From Actibacterium sp. MT2.3-13A (lineage in GTDB: Bacteria; Pseudomonadota; Alphaproteobacteria; Rhodobacterales; Rhodobacteraceae): a stretch of 64,000 nt of DNA. How positions within the stretch are numbered: the first letter of the stretch is position 1; every line of letters begins with the position of its first letter. Positions 33,173-42,959 of this stretch are shown here, piece by piece. The notes below the pieces were generated by a model. It saw only the letters and a list, made by a program, of their open reading frames with translations. It searched no databases and had not been told where the DNA came from. The position numbers and the translations under genes were made by a program. Location: the NCBI RefSeq assembly GCF_018139985.1, contig NZ_JAGSOU010000014.1, forward strand, positions 28,377 to 92,376, written 5' to 3'.

Positions 33173-33958
33173 TTAACCCAGGCCCCAGCGCGGGCGCCGC
33201 TTTTCGAAGAAGGCAGCGATGCCCTCCTGCGCCTCATCGCTGGCCCAGCGCTCCGACAGCTGGGCGATGGAACGGTCGATGACCTCGGCGTCGATCCGCG
33301 GCCCGAGTCCCCTGAGCTGCGCCTTGGCCGCCGCCACCGCGCCCGGCGCGCAGGAAAGATAGGGCACAACCTCGGCCTCGATGGCTTCGTCCAGCGTCTC
33401 CGGCACCACCGCCTTGGCCAAAAGGCCAAGCGCCACCGCCTCCTCGGCCTCGAAGAGCCGCCCCGACATGTAGACGCGCCGCGCCATCGCCTCGCCCATG
33501 CGGGCGGTCACATAGGGGCCGATGGTGGCCGGGATCAGGCCTAGGCGGGTCTCGGTCAGGCCGAACATCGGGCCGCGCACGCCGACCGCCACGTCGCAGA
33601 CCGCCATCATCCCGATGCCGCCGCCGAAGGCCTGCCCCTGCACCCGCCCGATCAGCGGCTTGGGCAGGGAATTGAGCGCATAGAGCATCTCGGCCAGCTT
33701 GCGCGCCGCGGCGTCGCGCTCGGCCGGGCCCTTTGCCATCTGCGCCTGCATCCAGGCCAGATCGCCCCCCGCGCAGAAGCTGCCGCCCGCCCCGGTCAGC
33801 ACCACCACGCGCACCTCCCGGTCGGCGCCAAGCGCGTGGGCCGCAGCGGTCAGCGCATCCATCAGATCGGCCGACAGCGCGTTGTGCTTGTCCGGCCGGT
33901 TCAGCGTCATCACCGCCACGCCGCGCGCATCGGTCTCGATCTTCAGACAATCGCTCAT
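33173..33958 (-). CDS. Enoyl-CoA hydratase family, probable methylglutaconyl-CoA hydratase (LiuC)
   Basis: 261 residues of crotonase fold. The oxyanion-hole segments are HNALSADLMDAL with SFCAGGDLAWM, and AFGGGIGMMAVCDVAVG. Being the last gene of the ivd-mccB-mccA-GST-mvaB operon, it most likely hydrates 3-methylglutaconyl-CoA to HMG-CoA in leucine breakdown, the step between MCC and HMG-CoA lyase. The family assignment is firm; the substrate rests on context. A 38-bp gap separates it from mvaB and contains a weak match to the intergenic repeat. Confidence 0.88.
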   Translation of the reverse strand: MSDCLKIETDARGVAVMTLNRPDKHNALSADLMDALTAAAHALGADREVRVVVLTGAGGSFCAGGDLAWMQAQMAKGPAERDAAARKLAEMLYALNSLPKPLIGRVQGQAFGGGIGMMAVCDVAVGVRGPMFGLTETRLGLIPATIGPYVTARMGEAMARRVYMSGRLFEAEEAVALGLLAKAVVPETLDEAIEAEVVPYLSCAPGAVAAAKAQLRGLGPRIDAEVIDRSIAQLSERWASDEAQEGIAAFFEKRRPRWGLG

Positions 33959-33996
33959 CGTCCGCTCCCGGTATTTTCTTGGAGAATTCTTGCGCC

Positions 33997-34848
33997 TCAG
34001 CCCCGCATGGCCCGCGCCATCTGCGCGGCCTTCTCGATCGCGCCCATGTCGAGCCTGGTCTCGTAGCCCAGCGCCTCCAGATGCGCCGCGACCACCTCGG
34101 TCGCCACGTTGCCGGTGGCGCCGTCGGCATAGGGGCAGCCGCCGAGGCCGCCCACGGCGGCGTCGAACACCCGCAGCCCCAGCGACAGCGAGGCGTCGAT
34201 ATTGGCGAGCGCCCGGCCGCCGGTGTCGTGGTAATGGCCCGCCAGCCGGTGCACCGGCACCGCCTCGCGCACCGCCAGCAGCATCCGGGCGATGCTGTCG
34301 GGCGTGCCCTTGCCGATGGTGTCGCCCAGCGAGATCTCGTAGCAGCCCATGGAAAACAGCGCCTCGGCCACCTTGGCCACCTGATCGGGCGCCACCGGCC
34401 CGTCATAGGGGCAGTCGGTCACGCAGGAGACATAGCCGCGCACCGGCAGGTCGATATGGCGCGCGGCCTCCAGAACGGGTTTGAAACGCTCCAGGCTTTC
34501 CTCGATGCTGGCGTTGATATTGGCCTTGGAAAACCCTTCCGAGGCCGAGCCGAAGATGGCGATCTCGTCGACCCTGGCCTCCACCGCGCGCTCGAACCCC
34601 TTCATGTTGGGCGTCAGCGCCGCATAGGCCACGCCGGGCGCGCGGGTGATGCCCGCCAGCACCTCGGCCCCGTCGGCCATCTGCGGCACCCATTTGGGCG
34701 AGACGAAGCTCGCCACCTCGATGCGCTGGAACCCGGCCTGCGACAGCATGTCAATCAGGGCGATCTTTTCCTCCGCCGGGATCAGGCGCTTTTCGTTCTG
34801 CAGCCCGTCGCGGGGGCCAACCTCGAAAATTTCCACATATTCAGACAT
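33997..34848 (-). CDS. mvaB: Hydroxymethylglutaryl-CoA lyase
   Basis: 283 residues, TIM-barrel of the HMGL-like family. N-terminal EVGPRDGLQNEK carries the catalytic Arg/Asp pair, GHYHDTGG the metal-binding His pair, and GGLGGCPYADGATGNVATE the active-site Cys loop. It cleaves HMG-CoA to acetyl-CoA and acetoacetate, the final step of leucine catabolism. The ATG at 34848 overlaps the GST stop by 8 bp and matches known N-termini; the frame stays open upstream. Confidence 0.93.
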   Translation of the reverse strand: MSEYVEIFEVGPRDGLQNEKRLIPAEEKIALIDMLSQAGFQRIEVASFVSPKWVPQMADGAEVLAGITRAPGVAYAALTPNMKGFERAVEARVDEIAIFGSASEGFSKANINASIEESLERFKPVLEAARHIDLPVRGYVSCVTDCPYDGPVAPDQVAKVAEALFSMGCYEISLGDTIGKGTPDSIARMLLAVREAVPVHRLAGHYHDTGGRALANIDASLSLGLRVFDAAVGGLGGCPYADGATGNVATEVVAAHLEALGYETRLDMGAIEKAAQMARAMRG

Positions 34849-35500
34849 CGGGCACCTCGTAGAAATCGCGCGTGTAAATCTGCGCCGGGCCATCCTGCTC
34901 CAGCGCCTTCTGGAAGGCCGGCCGCGCCGCCAGCCGCTGGTAATAGGCGTCCACCGCGGGCAAGAGCGTGGGCGGCACAAAGCGCCGCGCGATCATCACG
35001 CCGTAGCCTACATTGGTGTCCACCGCCGAAAACCCCGAGGGCAGCAGCCAGTCGTGGCGCGCGACCACGCGCTCGATCACCTCCAGCACCTTTTCCAGAC
35101 GCTTGGCCTCCAGCCGCATCACCGTGGGGCTGCGCATCCAGTCCTCGCGCAGCGTGATGTGGTGCATGGTCAGGTTTGCGAGGTGCTGGCCGATCGTCTC
35201 GGCGAAATGCAGCCATTCCAGCCAGTCGGCGCGCTCCTCCTCGCCCGGCAGCCGGCCCAACCCCGCCACCGGGCGGGTCTCGACCAGGTATTCGGCGATG
35301 GCGCCGCTTTCGAACAGCACCCGCCCGTCGATCTCCAGCGCGGGCACGCGGCCCGCGGGCGACAGCGCCAGGAAGTCGGGGCTTCGCATCGATCCGTCGA
35401 AGAAATCATGGCGCACGGTCTCGAACTTCAGCCCCATCTCATGGAGCAGCCACAGCGTGCGGAAGGACCGGGCCTGCGGGCAGTGATGCAGGCGGATCAT
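34841..35500 (-). CDS. Glutathione S-transferase family protein in the leucine operon
   Basis: 219 residues. An N-terminal thioredoxin-like half (MIRLHHCPQARSFRTLWLLHEM, GRVPALEIDGRVLFESGAIAEYL) is followed by an all-helical C-terminal half, the standard GST layout. The ESGAI motif binds the gamma-glutamyl part of glutathione. The substrate is unknown. It overlaps mccA by 4 bp and mvaB by 8 bp, so it is translated with the leucine pathway; it may remove reactive intermediates such as enoyl-CoA thioesters (inference). Confidence 0.9.
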   Translation of the reverse strand: MIRLHHCPQARSFRTLWLLHEMGLKFETVRHDFFDGSMRSPDFLALSPAGRVPALEIDGRVLFESGAIAEYLVETRPVAGLGRLPGEEERADWLEWLHFAETIGQHLANLTMHHITLREDWMRSPTVMRLEAKRLEKVLEVIERVVARHDWLLPSGFSAVDTNVGYGVMIARRFVPPTLLPAVDAYYQRLAARPAFQKALEQDGPAQIYTRDFYEVPDV

Positions 35501-37458
35501 GCGGCCTCCTCCTCCTCTTCGTCCTCAAGCCGGATCAGCGCGGCCCCGGCCTCGACCTGGGCGCCCGCCTCGGCCAGCAGCTCGGCCACCACGCCGTCGC
35601 GCCCCGCCGTCAGGGTATGTTCCATCTTCATGGCCTCCAGCACGGCCAGCGGCTGCCCCGCCGCGACCGCCTCACCTTGCGCCACGAACACGGCCTTGAC
35701 CAGCCCCGGCATCGGCGCCTCGATCAGATCGCCGCCCGCGCCCCCCTGCGCGGCGCGGGCCAGCGGATCGGCCAGCGCGAAATGGAAGCCCGGCCCGGAA
35801 AAGACGCTGATCACATCGCCCGCGCGCGCCGTGGGCGCCGCGCGGACGCCGTCGAAGCTCCACAACCCGCCCTCGCGCCGCGCCTCGACCGTCGTGCCGC
35901 CGATGTCCACCACGTGCCGGTCGGGCCCGTGCGCGGTGATCTCGGCCACGAGCCCGGCCTCGCCGTGGGTCAATTCCACCCGTCGCGCAGCCGGCGCCCA
36001 GAGGGTGAACCCGGTCATCGCATCGCCGGCCGAGGTCAGCCCCGCCGCCTCCAGCGCTGCCTGGGCGATCACCTGCGGGGCGGGCTCTGCCGGCACCACC
36101 AGCGCGCCGAGGTCGCGCTCGATCAGCCCGGTGTCGACGTCACCCGCGGCGAAGCCCGCATGCCGCGTCAGCGCCGCGAGAAAGGCGCGGTTGGTGACCG
36201 ATCCGGCCACCTCCGTCGCCTCCAGCGCCCGGGTCAGGCGCGACAGCGCCACCGTCCGGGTCGGCCCGCTGGTGATGATCTTGGCGATCATCGGGTCGTA
36301 GAACGGGCTGATCGTGTCACCCGCCCGCACCCCGCTGTCGATCCGCGCGCCCGGCGCAAACCGCAGATGGCTCAGCGTGCCGGTGGCGGGCAGGAACCCC
36401 TTCTCCACGTCCTCGGCATAAAGCCGCGCCTCGAAGGCATGGCCGGTGAGCCGGATCTCATCCTGTTTCAGCGGCAAAGGCTCTCCCGCGGCCACCCGCA
36501 GCTGCCATTCCACCAGGTCGATGCCGGTGATCGCCTCGGTCACCGGATGCTCCACCTGCAACCGCGTGTTCATCTCCATGAACCAGAAGCGGTCGGGGCG
36601 CAGCCCGTCTGAGCCATCCACGATGAACTCCACCGTGCCCGCGCCCCTGTAGCCGATGGCGCGCGCGGCGCGCACCGCGGCCTCGCCCATCGCGGCGCGC
36701 ATCTCGGCGGTCATGCCGGGCGCCGGAGCCTCCTCGATCACCTTCTGGTGGCGGCGCTGGAGCGAGCAGTCGCGCTCGAACAGATGCACCGCATCGCTGC
36801 CGTCGCCGAAGACCTGCACCTCGATATGGCGCGGCTTTTCCACGAATTTCTCAATCAGTACGGCATCGTTGCCGAAGGCCGTGCGCGCCTCGCCCTTCGC
36901 GCTTTCCAGGGCGGCGGCGAAATCCGCCGCCCGCGCCACCTTGCGCATACCCTTGCCGCCGCCGCCCGCGACCGCCTTGATCAGCACCGGATAGCCGATC
37001 GCATCCGCCGCGCCCGACAGGTGCTCGGGGTCCTGGTTCTGCCCGTGATAGCCGGGCACCACCGGCACCCCGGCCTCCTCCATCAGCTTCTTGGCGGCGT
37101 CCTTCAGCCCCATCGCCCGGATCGCCTGCGCCGAAGGCCCGATGAAGGTCAGTCCCGCCTTCTCCACCGCCTCGACGAAATCCGGGTTTTCCGACAGGAA
37201 GCCGTAACCGGGATGGATCGCCTCGGCCCCCGCCCGCCGCGCCAGCTCGATCAGCAGATCGCCCTTCAGATAGCTCTCGGCGGGCCGCGGCGGGCCGATA
37301 TGCAGCGCCTCGTCGGCCAGCGCCACATGGCGCGCCCGGGCATCGGCATCGGAATAGACGGCCACGGTCCGCACCCCCATGGCGCGGGCGCTCTCGATCA
37401 CGCGGCAGGCGATCTCGCCGCGGTTCGCGATCAGGATCTTCTGAAACATCTTGGCCAT
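35497..37458 (-). CDS. mccA: Methylcrotonyl-CoA carboxylase alpha subunit (biotin carboxylase + BCCP)
   Basis: 653 residues. The biotin carboxylase domain spans about 1-450 (ILIANRGEIACRVI, VAGGGGKGMR ATP grasp, MNTRLQVEHPVTE), then a BT linker domain, then the biotinyl domain with AMKM and the biotin-accepting Lys at about residue 611. It ends in an acidic EEEEE tail. It carboxylates its biotin for MccB to convert methylcrotonyl-CoA to methylglutaconyl-CoA. BirA of the same window can charge it. Start: ATG at 37458, ten bases after GGGAG; ATG at 37449 is possible. The upstream gap contains repeat copy 2. Confidence 0.94.
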   Translation of the reverse strand: MAKMFQKILIANRGEIACRVIESARAMGVRTVAVYSDADARARHVALADEALHIGPPRPAESYLKGDLLIELARRAGAEAIHPGYGFLSENPDFVEAVEKAGLTFIGPSAQAIRAMGLKDAAKKLMEEAGVPVVPGYHGQNQDPEHLSGAADAIGYPVLIKAVAGGGGKGMRKVARAADFAAALESAKGEARTAFGNDAVLIEKFVEKPRHIEVQVFGDGSDAVHLFERDCSLQRRHQKVIEEAPAPGMTAEMRAAMGEAAVRAARAIGYRGAGTVEFIVDGSDGLRPDRFWFMEMNTRLQVEHPVTEAITGIDLVEWQLRVAAGEPLPLKQDEIRLTGHAFEARLYAEDVEKGFLPATGTLSHLRFAPGARIDSGVRAGDTISPFYDPMIAKIITSGPTRTVALSRLTRALEATEVAGSVTNRAFLAALTRHAGFAAGDVDTGLIERDLGALVVPAEPAPQVIAQAALEAAGLTSAGDAMTGFTLWAPAARRVELTHGEAGLVAEITAHGPDRHVVDIGGTTVEARREGGLWSFDGVRAAPTARAGDVISVFSGPGFHFALADPLARAAQGGAGGDLIEAPMPGLVKAVFVAQGEAVAAGQPLAVLEAMKMEHTLTAGRDGVVAELLAEAGAQVEAGAALIRLEDEEEEEAA

Positions 37459-37473
37459 GCGCGGGCCACTCCC

Positions 37474-37507
37474 CTTCTTCTTGGCGAAAATACTCCCGCC
37501 GGAGGCG
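37474..37507 (-). repeat. Intergenic repeat element, copy 2
   Basis: On the minus strand it reads CGCCTCCGGCGGGAGTATTT followed by TCGCCAAGAAGAAG, matching copies at 630-663 and 45859-45892. It fills the gap between mccB (stop at 37515) and mccA (start at 37458), in the direction of transcription, and its purine-rich end runs into the mccA ribosome site. It may fold or be processed between the two subunit messages. Confidence 0.6.
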
Positions 37508-37514
37508 AAAAGTC

Positions 37515-39119
37515 TTACATCCGGAACACGCCGAAACGCGTCGGCCCGATCGGCGCGTTCAGCGCGGCGGACAGACTCAGGCTCAGCACGTCGCGGCTCT
37601 TGCGCGGGTCGATGATGCCGTCGTCCCACAGCCGCGCCGAGGCGTAGAGGGGGTGAGACTGGCGCTCGAACATCTCGATGGTGGGGCGCTTGAACGCGGC
37701 CTCTTCCTCGGCCGACCACGTCCCGCCCGACCGCTCGATCGCGTCGCGCTTGACGGTGGCCAGCACGCCGGCGGCCTGCTCGCCGCCCATCACCGAGATG
37801 CGGCTGTTGGGCCAGCTCCAGAGGAAGCGCGGCTGATAGGCCCGGCCTGCCATGCCGTAGTTCCCGGCGCCGAAGGAGCCACCCACCAGCATGGTGATCT
37901 TGGGCACGCTCGTGGTCGCCACGGCGGTCACCATCTTGGCCCCATGCCGCGCGATGCCCTCGTTCTCGTATTTCCGGCCCACCATGAAGCCGGTGATGTT
38001 CTGCAAAAACACCAGCGGCGTGCCGCGCTGGCTGCACAGCTCGACGAAATGCGCGCCCTTCTGCGCGGCCTCGGAGAACAGAACGCCATTGTTGGCGATG
38101 ATCCCCACCGGGCAGCCCTTCACATGGGCGAAACCGGTGACCAGCGTCTCGCCGAAGCGCGGCTTGAACTCGTCGAAGCGCGAGCCGTCCACGAGCCGCG
38201 CGATCACCTCGCGGATGTCGTAGGGCGTGCGCAGGTCGGCGGGCACCACGCCCAAGATCTCCTCGGGGTCATAGGCGGGGTCCTCGGGGCTTTCCCATTT
38301 CACCGTGTGCGGCTTTTCGCGGTTGAGGTGACTGACCGCGCGGCGGGCCAGCGCCAGCGCGTGCGCGTCATCCTCGGCCAGGTAATCGGCCACGCCCGAC
38401 AGCCGCGTGTGCACGTCGCCCCCGCCCAGATCCTCGGCGCTGACCACCTCGCCCGTTGCGGCCTTCACCAAGGGCGGGCCGGCGAGGAAGATCGTCCCCT
38501 GCTCCTTCACGATGATGGTGACGTCGGACATGGCGGGCACATAGGCCCCGCCCGCGGTGCACGACCCCATCACCACGGCGATCTGCGGGATGCCCGCAGC
38601 AGACATCCGCGCCTGATTGTAGAAGATGCGGCCGAAATGGTCGCGGTCGGGAAAGACCTCGTCCTGCTGGGGCAGGTTCGCCCCGCCCGAGTCGACCAGG
38701 TAGACGCAGGGCAGGTTGCATTCCTCGGCGATCTCCTGCGCGCGCAGGTGCTTTTTCACCGTCATCGGGTAATAGGTGCCGCCCTTCACGGTGGCGTCGT
38801 TGCACACCACCATGACCTCCTGCCCCTCGACCCGGCCGATGCCCGCGATCACGCCGGCACAGGGCGCGGCGCCGTCATACATGCCATGGGCCGCCGTTGC
38901 CCCGATCTCCAGGAACGGCGCACCGGGGTCGAGCAGGTTCGCCACCCGCTCGCGCGGGGGCATCTTGCCGCGGCCGACATGGCGGGCCAGCGCCTTTTCC
39001 CCGCCGCCCTGCGCGGCGGCCGCCGCGGCCCCGGCCACCGTCTCCAGCATCGCCAGATGCGCGGCGCGGTTGGCCTGATAGGTCTCGGAACCGGGAAGAA
39101 CCGAACTGCCGAGTTTCAT
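37515..39119 (-). CDS. mccB: Methylcrotonyl-CoA carboxylase beta subunit (carboxyltransferase)
   Basis: 534 residues, two crotonase-like carboxyltransferase halves. [38 protein letters not shown] and [20 protein letters not shown] are typical of MCC/geranyl-CoA carboxylase beta subunits. It transfers CO2 from the biotin of MccA to methylcrotonyl-CoA. The adjacent ivd and mvaB favour methylcrotonyl-CoA over geranyl-CoA as substrate. It lies 43 bp after ivd. Confidence 0.94.
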   Translation of the reverse strand: MKLGSSVLPGSETYQANRAAHLAMLETVAGAAAAAAQGGGEKALARHVGRGKMPPRERVANLLDPGAPFLEIGATAAHGMYDGAAPCAGVIAGIGRVEGQEVMVVCNDATVKGGTYYPMTVKKHLRAQEIAEECNLPCVYLVDSGGANLPQQDEVFPDRDHFGRIFYNQARMSAAGIPQIAVVMGSCTAGGAYVPAMSDVTIIVKEQGTIFLAGPPLVKAATGEVVSAEDLGGGDVHTRLSGVADYLAEDDAHALALARRAVSHLNREKPHTVKWESPEDPAYDPEEILGVVPADLRTPYDIREVIARLVDGSRFDEFKPRFGETLVTGFAHVKGCPVGIIANNGVLFSEAAQKGAHFVELCSQRGTPLVFLQNITGFMVGRKYENEGIARHGAKMVTAVATTSVPKITMLVGGSFGAGNYGMAGRAYQPRFLWSWPNSRISVMGGEQAAGVLATVKRDAIERSGGTWSAEEEAAFKRPTIEMFERQSHPLYASARLWDDGIIDPRKSRDVLSLSLSAALNAPIGPTRFGVFRM

Positions 39120-39162
39120 TTTCCACCTGCCTTTCCGGGATTTCGGACAGCGGCGCCGGGGA

Positions 39163-40326
39163 TCACCCCATCGCCCCCATCAGTTCGCGGCCGACCAGCA
39201 TCCGGCGGATCTCGCTGGTCCCAGCCCCGATCTCCATCAGCTTTGCGTCGCGGAAATAGCGCGAAACCGGCGTCTCGTTCATGAAGCCCGCGCCGCCCAT
39301 CGCCTGCACCGCCTGATGTGCGACCACCATCGCCTCTTCCGAGGCATAGAGCACGCAGGCCGCGGCGTCCTGGCGCGTGACCTCGCCCCGGTCGCAGGCC
39401 TTTGCCACCTCGTAGGTATAGGCACGGGCCGAGTTCATCTTGGTATACATGTCTGCCACCTTGGCCTGCATCAGCTGGAAATTCCCGATCGGCTGGCCGA
39501 ACTGCTTGCGTTCCCTGATATAGGGCATCACCTCGTCCAGGCAGGCGGCCATGATGCCGGTGCCGATGCCCGACAGCACCACGCGCTCGTAATCCAGCCC
39601 CGACATCAGCACGCGCACGCCCTTGCCCTCCTGGCCGAGGACGTTCTCGAAGGGCACCTCGACATCCTCGAAGATCAGTTCGGCGGTGTTGGAGCCGCGC
39701 ATCCCCAGCTTGTCGAAATGCGGCGAGGTGGAGAAGCCCTTCATCGTCTTTTCCACGATGAAGGCGGTGATGCCCTTGCTGCCCGCCTCCGGGTCGGTCT
39801 TGGCATAGACCACCAGCGTGTCGGCGTCCGGGCCGTTGGTGATCCAGTATTTGGTGCCGTTCAGGGTGTAATAACCGTTCTTCTTCTCCGCGCGCAGCTT
39901 CATCCCCACCACGTCGGAGCCGGCGCCAGCCTCGGACATCGCCAGCGCCCCGATATGTTCGCCCGAGATCAACCCGGGCAGGTATTTTTTCTTCTGCTCC
40001 TCGGTGCCGTTGAGCTTGATCTGGTTGACGCAGAGGTTGGAATGCGCGCCGTAGGACAGCGAGATCGAGGCCGAGGCCCGCGCGATCTCTTCCACCGCGA
40101 CCACATGGGCCAGATACGACATGCCGGCGCCGCCATATTCCTCGGGCGTGGTGATGCCCAGCAGGCCAAGCTCGCCCATCTCGCGCCACAGCTCGTTGGG
40201 AAACTGGTTGGTCCTGTCGACCTCCGCCGCGATCGGCTTGACGCGCTCCTGCGCCCAGCGATGCACCATGTCGCGCAGCGCCTCCACCTCTTCGCCCAGG
40301 TCGAACCTCATCGAATGCATGAACAT
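39163..40326 (-). CDS. ivd: Isovaleryl-CoA dehydrogenase
   Basis: 387 residues, acyl-CoA dehydrogenase fold with [14 protein letters not shown] and [15 protein letters not shown] bind FAD. Glu247 in [11 protein letters not shown] is in the position of the unusual catalytic Glu of isovaleryl-CoA dehydrogenase (helix G), which separates it from other acyl-CoA dehydrogenases. [10 protein letters not shown] completes the FAD site. It oxidises isovaleryl-CoA to methylcrotonyl-CoA and passes electrons to ETF. It is the first gene of the leucine operon, directly behind a promoter with an inverted-repeat operator. Start: ATG at 40326, alternative at 40311. Confidence 0.94.
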   Translation of the reverse strand: MFMHSMRFDLGEEVEALRDMVHRWAQERVKPIAAEVDRTNQFPNELWREMGELGLLGITTPEEYGGAGMSYLAHVVAVEEIARASASISLSYGAHSNLCVNQIKLNGTEEQKKKYLPGLISGEHIGALAMSEAGAGSDVVGMKLRAEKKNGYYTLNGTKYWITNGPDADTLVVYAKTDPEAGSKGITAFIVEKTMKGFSTSPHFDKLGMRGSNTAELIFEDVEVPFENVLGQEGKGVRVLMSGLDYERVVLSGIGTGIMAACLDEVMPYIRERKQFGQPIGNFQLMQAKVADMYTKMNSARAYTYEVAKACDRGEVTRQDAAACVLYASEEAMVVAHQAVQAMGGAGFMNETPVSRYFRDAKLMEIGAGTSEIRRMLVGRELMGAMG

Positions 40327-40349
40327 CGTGCCTACCCTCCCGGGATTAT

Positions 40350-40363
40350 TGAACGCTTGTTCA
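40350..40363. promoter_or_regulatory. Inverted-repeat operator TGAAC-N4-GTTCA upstream of ivd
   Basis: TGAACGCTTGTTCA, perfect 5-bp arms with 4 bases between, 24 bp upstream of the ivd start and one base downstream of its -10 box. The same arms and spacing occur at 52263-52276 in front of the acyl-CoA synthetase gene. The size and symmetry resemble TetR-family operators controlling acyl-CoA or leucine catabolism (LiuQ/FadP/PsrA class, by family knowledge). No regulator gene lies next to it. Confidence 0.65.
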
Positions 40364-40364
40364 T

Positions 40365-40393
40365 TTTAAACCGCAACGGCCGAGTCGGGTCAA
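40365..40393 (-). promoter_or_regulatory. Sigma-70-type promoter of the leucine (ivd) operon
   Basis: On the minus strand: TTGACC (40393-40388), a 17-base spacer and TTTAAA (40370-40365). The operator starts one base after the -10, so a bound repressor would cover the transcription start. Confidence 0.6.
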
Positions 40394-40941
40394 CAGTGCA
40401 GATGCCCCCGGCATCCGTGTTAGTGTTGGTTGACACAATTTATTTCAGGGATGGCGGAACACGCAGGAAGGGCCGCAAAAGGCACTTTCAGAGGAAAATG
40501 CGCAGGACAGTGCCGCAAGGCTCCATGCCTCGCCGAACGCGGATCAGCGAACCAAGGCGTGATTTCCTGGACGCCAAGAGACGTTCGCCGGGTTGCGGCA
40601 GACCGTCGTGAACGGGCTGGGCACCATGCGGCAACGGCCGGAACGATCCCTTGGCGGACGTGCCATCCCGCCACGGAATCGGGGGATCTCGTCCCAGGCC
40701 GGCCTTCGGGCGCATTCTTCGCCAGCGGCATATCCGGGTGCGGGACAGGCGATCATCGGATGCCTTGGGTCTCGAATCTTCGCGCCGACCATGCCGCAGT
40801 GCGGACTTTCCCTTTCCCTTCGGTGTCGCGTTTCCCGGGCAGCCTCGGCCAAAATCAGCGCATCGGGTCGCCGCCGGATTGTTATTGCTCGGGTTTTCGG
40901 CTTTTCATTCGCCGGTCGCCAACAGCCGGAAGGCCAAAACG
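40394..40941. other. 548-bp stretch without a recognised gene
   Basis: This lies between the divergent ivd promoter and ktrA. Open frames of 75-170 codons exist on both strands, but none has a plausible ribosome site or recognisable protein, and they mutually overlap. The base composition is less extreme than in the flanking housekeeping genes. It presumably contains the ktrA promoter; it could also be gene debris from the insertion of the K+ island. I recognise no repeat, attachment site or RNA gene. Confidence 0.4.
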
Positions 40942-41610
40942 TTGAAAACCCGCAGTTTCGCCGTCATCGGCCTTGGGACTTTTGGCAGCACTGTCGCCAG
41001 CGAACTCGCCCGCTTCGGCAACCCGGTTCTGGGGATCGACACCGATGAGCGGAACGTGAGCCGGCTGGCGGACACCCTCTCCGAAGCGATTATCGCCGAC
41101 GGGCGCGACGAGGCGGCACTGCGCGAAGCCGGCGTCGGCAACTATGACGTGGCCATCGTGGCGATCGGCGAAGACCTGGAGGCGAACATCCTGTGCACGA
41201 TGAACGTGAAGTTGCTCGGCGTGAAAACGATCTGGGCGAAGGCATTGAGCCGCACGCATCATCGCATTCTGTCCAAGCTCGGCGCGGATCGCGTCATCCT
41301 CCCCGAACAGGAGATTGGCCAGCATATCGCGCAGATGCTGCACAACCCTTTGGTGCGGGACTATGTAAGCCTCGGGAACGGCTATCATGTCGTGGATCTG
41401 AGGGTGCCGCCGCAACTCGATGGCAAGCCGATCGGAGATGCCGCCATTTTCAAGAAATACGAGCTTCGTCCTCTCGGCGCGATGCGCGACAGCCAGTTCC
41501 TGTCCTGCGAGAGCGGGGACCTGGAACTCCGGGAAGGCGACAAGCTTCTGGTGCTCGGGCGGCGGACCGATCTGCGCAGTTTCGGGGATGACCTGCGCGG
41601 CGGGAGCTGA
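40942..41610 (+). CDS. ktrA: RCK regulatory subunit of K+ uptake (KtrA/TrkA-N type)
   Basis: 222 residues, the single-RCK length of KtrA/KtrC (TrkA is twice as long). The Rossmann domain has VIGLGTFGSTVASEL (GxGxxG) and the acidic GIDTDE end of strand 2 for ATP/NAD binding; the RCK-C domain is about residues 135-215. It should form a cytoplasmic octameric ring that gates the membrane subunit. Start: TTG at 40942 with GGAAGG eight bases upstream; there is no ATG at the domain start. It lies 3 bp before ktrB. Confidence 0.9.
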   Translation: MKTRSFAVIGLGTFGSTVASELARFGNPVLGIDTDERNVSRLADTLSEAIIADGRDEAALREAGVGNYDVAIVAIGEDLEANILCTMNVKLLGVKTIWAKALSRTHHRILSKLGADRVILPEQEIGQHIAQMLHNPLVRDYVSLGNGYHVVDLRVPPQLDGKPIGDAAIFKKYELRPLGAMRDSQFLSCESGDLELREGDKLLVLGRRTDLRSFGDDLRGGS

Positions 41611-41613
41611 GCC

Positions 41614-42948
41614 ATGGCGCGCAGCTATCCGAAAAGGCGCCCCCCCCACCTGCCGCCCCCTGTCGCCCTGATCCTGATCTACGGGGCCTTTAACGTCCTA
41701 GGAGCGGTTCTTCTCAGACTGCCGGTCTCAACCACGGCCCCCATTACATGGTCGGATGCCGCGTTCACCGCGACCTCGGCGGTGACTGTGACCGGGCTGG
41801 CCGTTCTGGAGACAGGCGGGGATTTCACATTCTTCGGGCAGATGGTCATTCTCTTCCTGATACAGATCGGCGGGCTTGGCCTGATGACCTTTTCCGTGCT
41901 GATCCTGTCCATGCTGGGCCTGCCGGTCGGGTTTGCACATCGCCTGTATCTCCGCGAGGACCTGAACCAGACATCGGCCACCGACCTCATGACGCTGACG
42001 AAAATGATCCTGCGGGTCGTCTTGCTCTGCGAATTGATCGGCGCGGCTCTTCTCGCGCTTGTCTTCGTGCCGGAGTTCGGATGGGGGCCGGGCCTGTGGC
42101 AGGCGCTGTTCCATGCGGTGTCGGCCTTCAACAATGCTGGATTTGCGCTGTTTCCCGAGAGCCTTACCCGCTGGGTCGGCAATCCGGTCGTCAATATCGT
42201 GGTTTCTGCTCTCCTGATACTGGGGGGGCTGGGCTTCACGGTGGCCGCCGACATCTACCGCGTGCGCCGCTGGCGAGGGTTCTCGCTCCATACCAAGCTG
42301 ATGCTGGTGGGCACGGCCGCGCTGCTGGCCTGGTCCACTCTGGCGTTTGCCGCCATGGAGTGGAACAACCCGGCGACGCTCGGTGCGCTGGAGGTCCCCT
42401 CGCGCCTCTGGGCCAGCTGGTTCCAGGCTTCCGTCACGCGGACCGCCGGCTTCAACACGGTCGATATCGGCGAGCTGGCCGACGGCACGACGCTCATGTT
42501 CTTGACGCTGATGGTGATCGGCGCGGGCAGCACCTCCACCGGCGGCGGCATCAAGGTCACGACCTTCATCGTGCTTCTCCTGGCGACCGTCGCATTCTTC
42601 CGCCGCAAGCCCAGCGTCGATGTGTTCGGACGCCGCCTCGGCGCGGATCAGATCATGAAGGTTCTCGCCCTGTCGATGGTCAGCGTCCTGACGATCCTTT
42701 TCGCGCTGTTCATGATGATCCTGTTCCACGAGGGCGAATTTCTCGACCTCGCCTTCGAGACGGTTTCGGCCTTTGGAACGGTCGGCCTCTCTCGGGGGAT
42801 CACCGGGGAGCTGGATCTCGCCGGGCGCATCGTCGTGATGATCATCATGTTCATCGGCCGGGTGGGGCCGCTCACGCTCGGCTTTCTTCTGGCGACAAGG
42901 ACGGTGCAGCGGATCGCCTATCCGTCCGCCAGCGTCTACTTGGGATGA
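41614..42948 (+). CDS. ktrB: K+ uptake membrane subunit, KtrB type
   Basis: 444 residues, four M1-P-M2 repeats of the SKT superfamily. The filter loops read SAVTVTGL, SAFNNAGF, TRTAGFNT and SAFGTVGL, the KtrB pattern with one Gly per loop. It moves K+ (probably with Na+) across the inner membrane under control of KtrA. A GGGAG ribosome site precedes the ATG. It is the second gene of a three-gene K+ operon and is followed after 11 bp by a second, different channel subunit. Confidence 0.92.
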   Translation: MARSYPKRRPPHLPPPVALILIYGAFNVLGAVLLRLPVSTTAPITWSDAAFTATSAVTVTGLAVLETGGDFTFFGQMVILFLIQIGGLGLMTFSVLILSMLGLPVGFAHRLYLREDLNQTSATDLMTLTKMILRVVLLCELIGAALLALVFVPEFGWGPGLWQALFHAVSAFNNAGFALFPESLTRWVGNPVVNIVVSALLILGGLGFTVAADIYRVRRWRGFSLHTKLMLVGTAALLAWSTLAFAAMEWNNPATLGALEVPSRLWASWFQASVTRTAGFNTVDIGELADGTTLMFLTLMVIGAGSTSTGGGIKVTTFIVLLLATVAFFRRKPSVDVFGRRLGADQIMKVLALSMVSVLTILFALFMMILFHEGEFLDLAFETVSAFGTVGLSRGITGELDLAGRIVVMIIMFIGRVGPLTLGFLLATRTVQRIAYPSASVYLG

Positions 42949-42959
42949 ATTGAAGCTCC

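Noticed and set aside
40430..40945. 171-codon plus-strand frame before ktrA, and overlapping minus-strand frames
   Set aside because: No ribosome site, no recognisable domain, several equally long competing frames; treated as non-coding.
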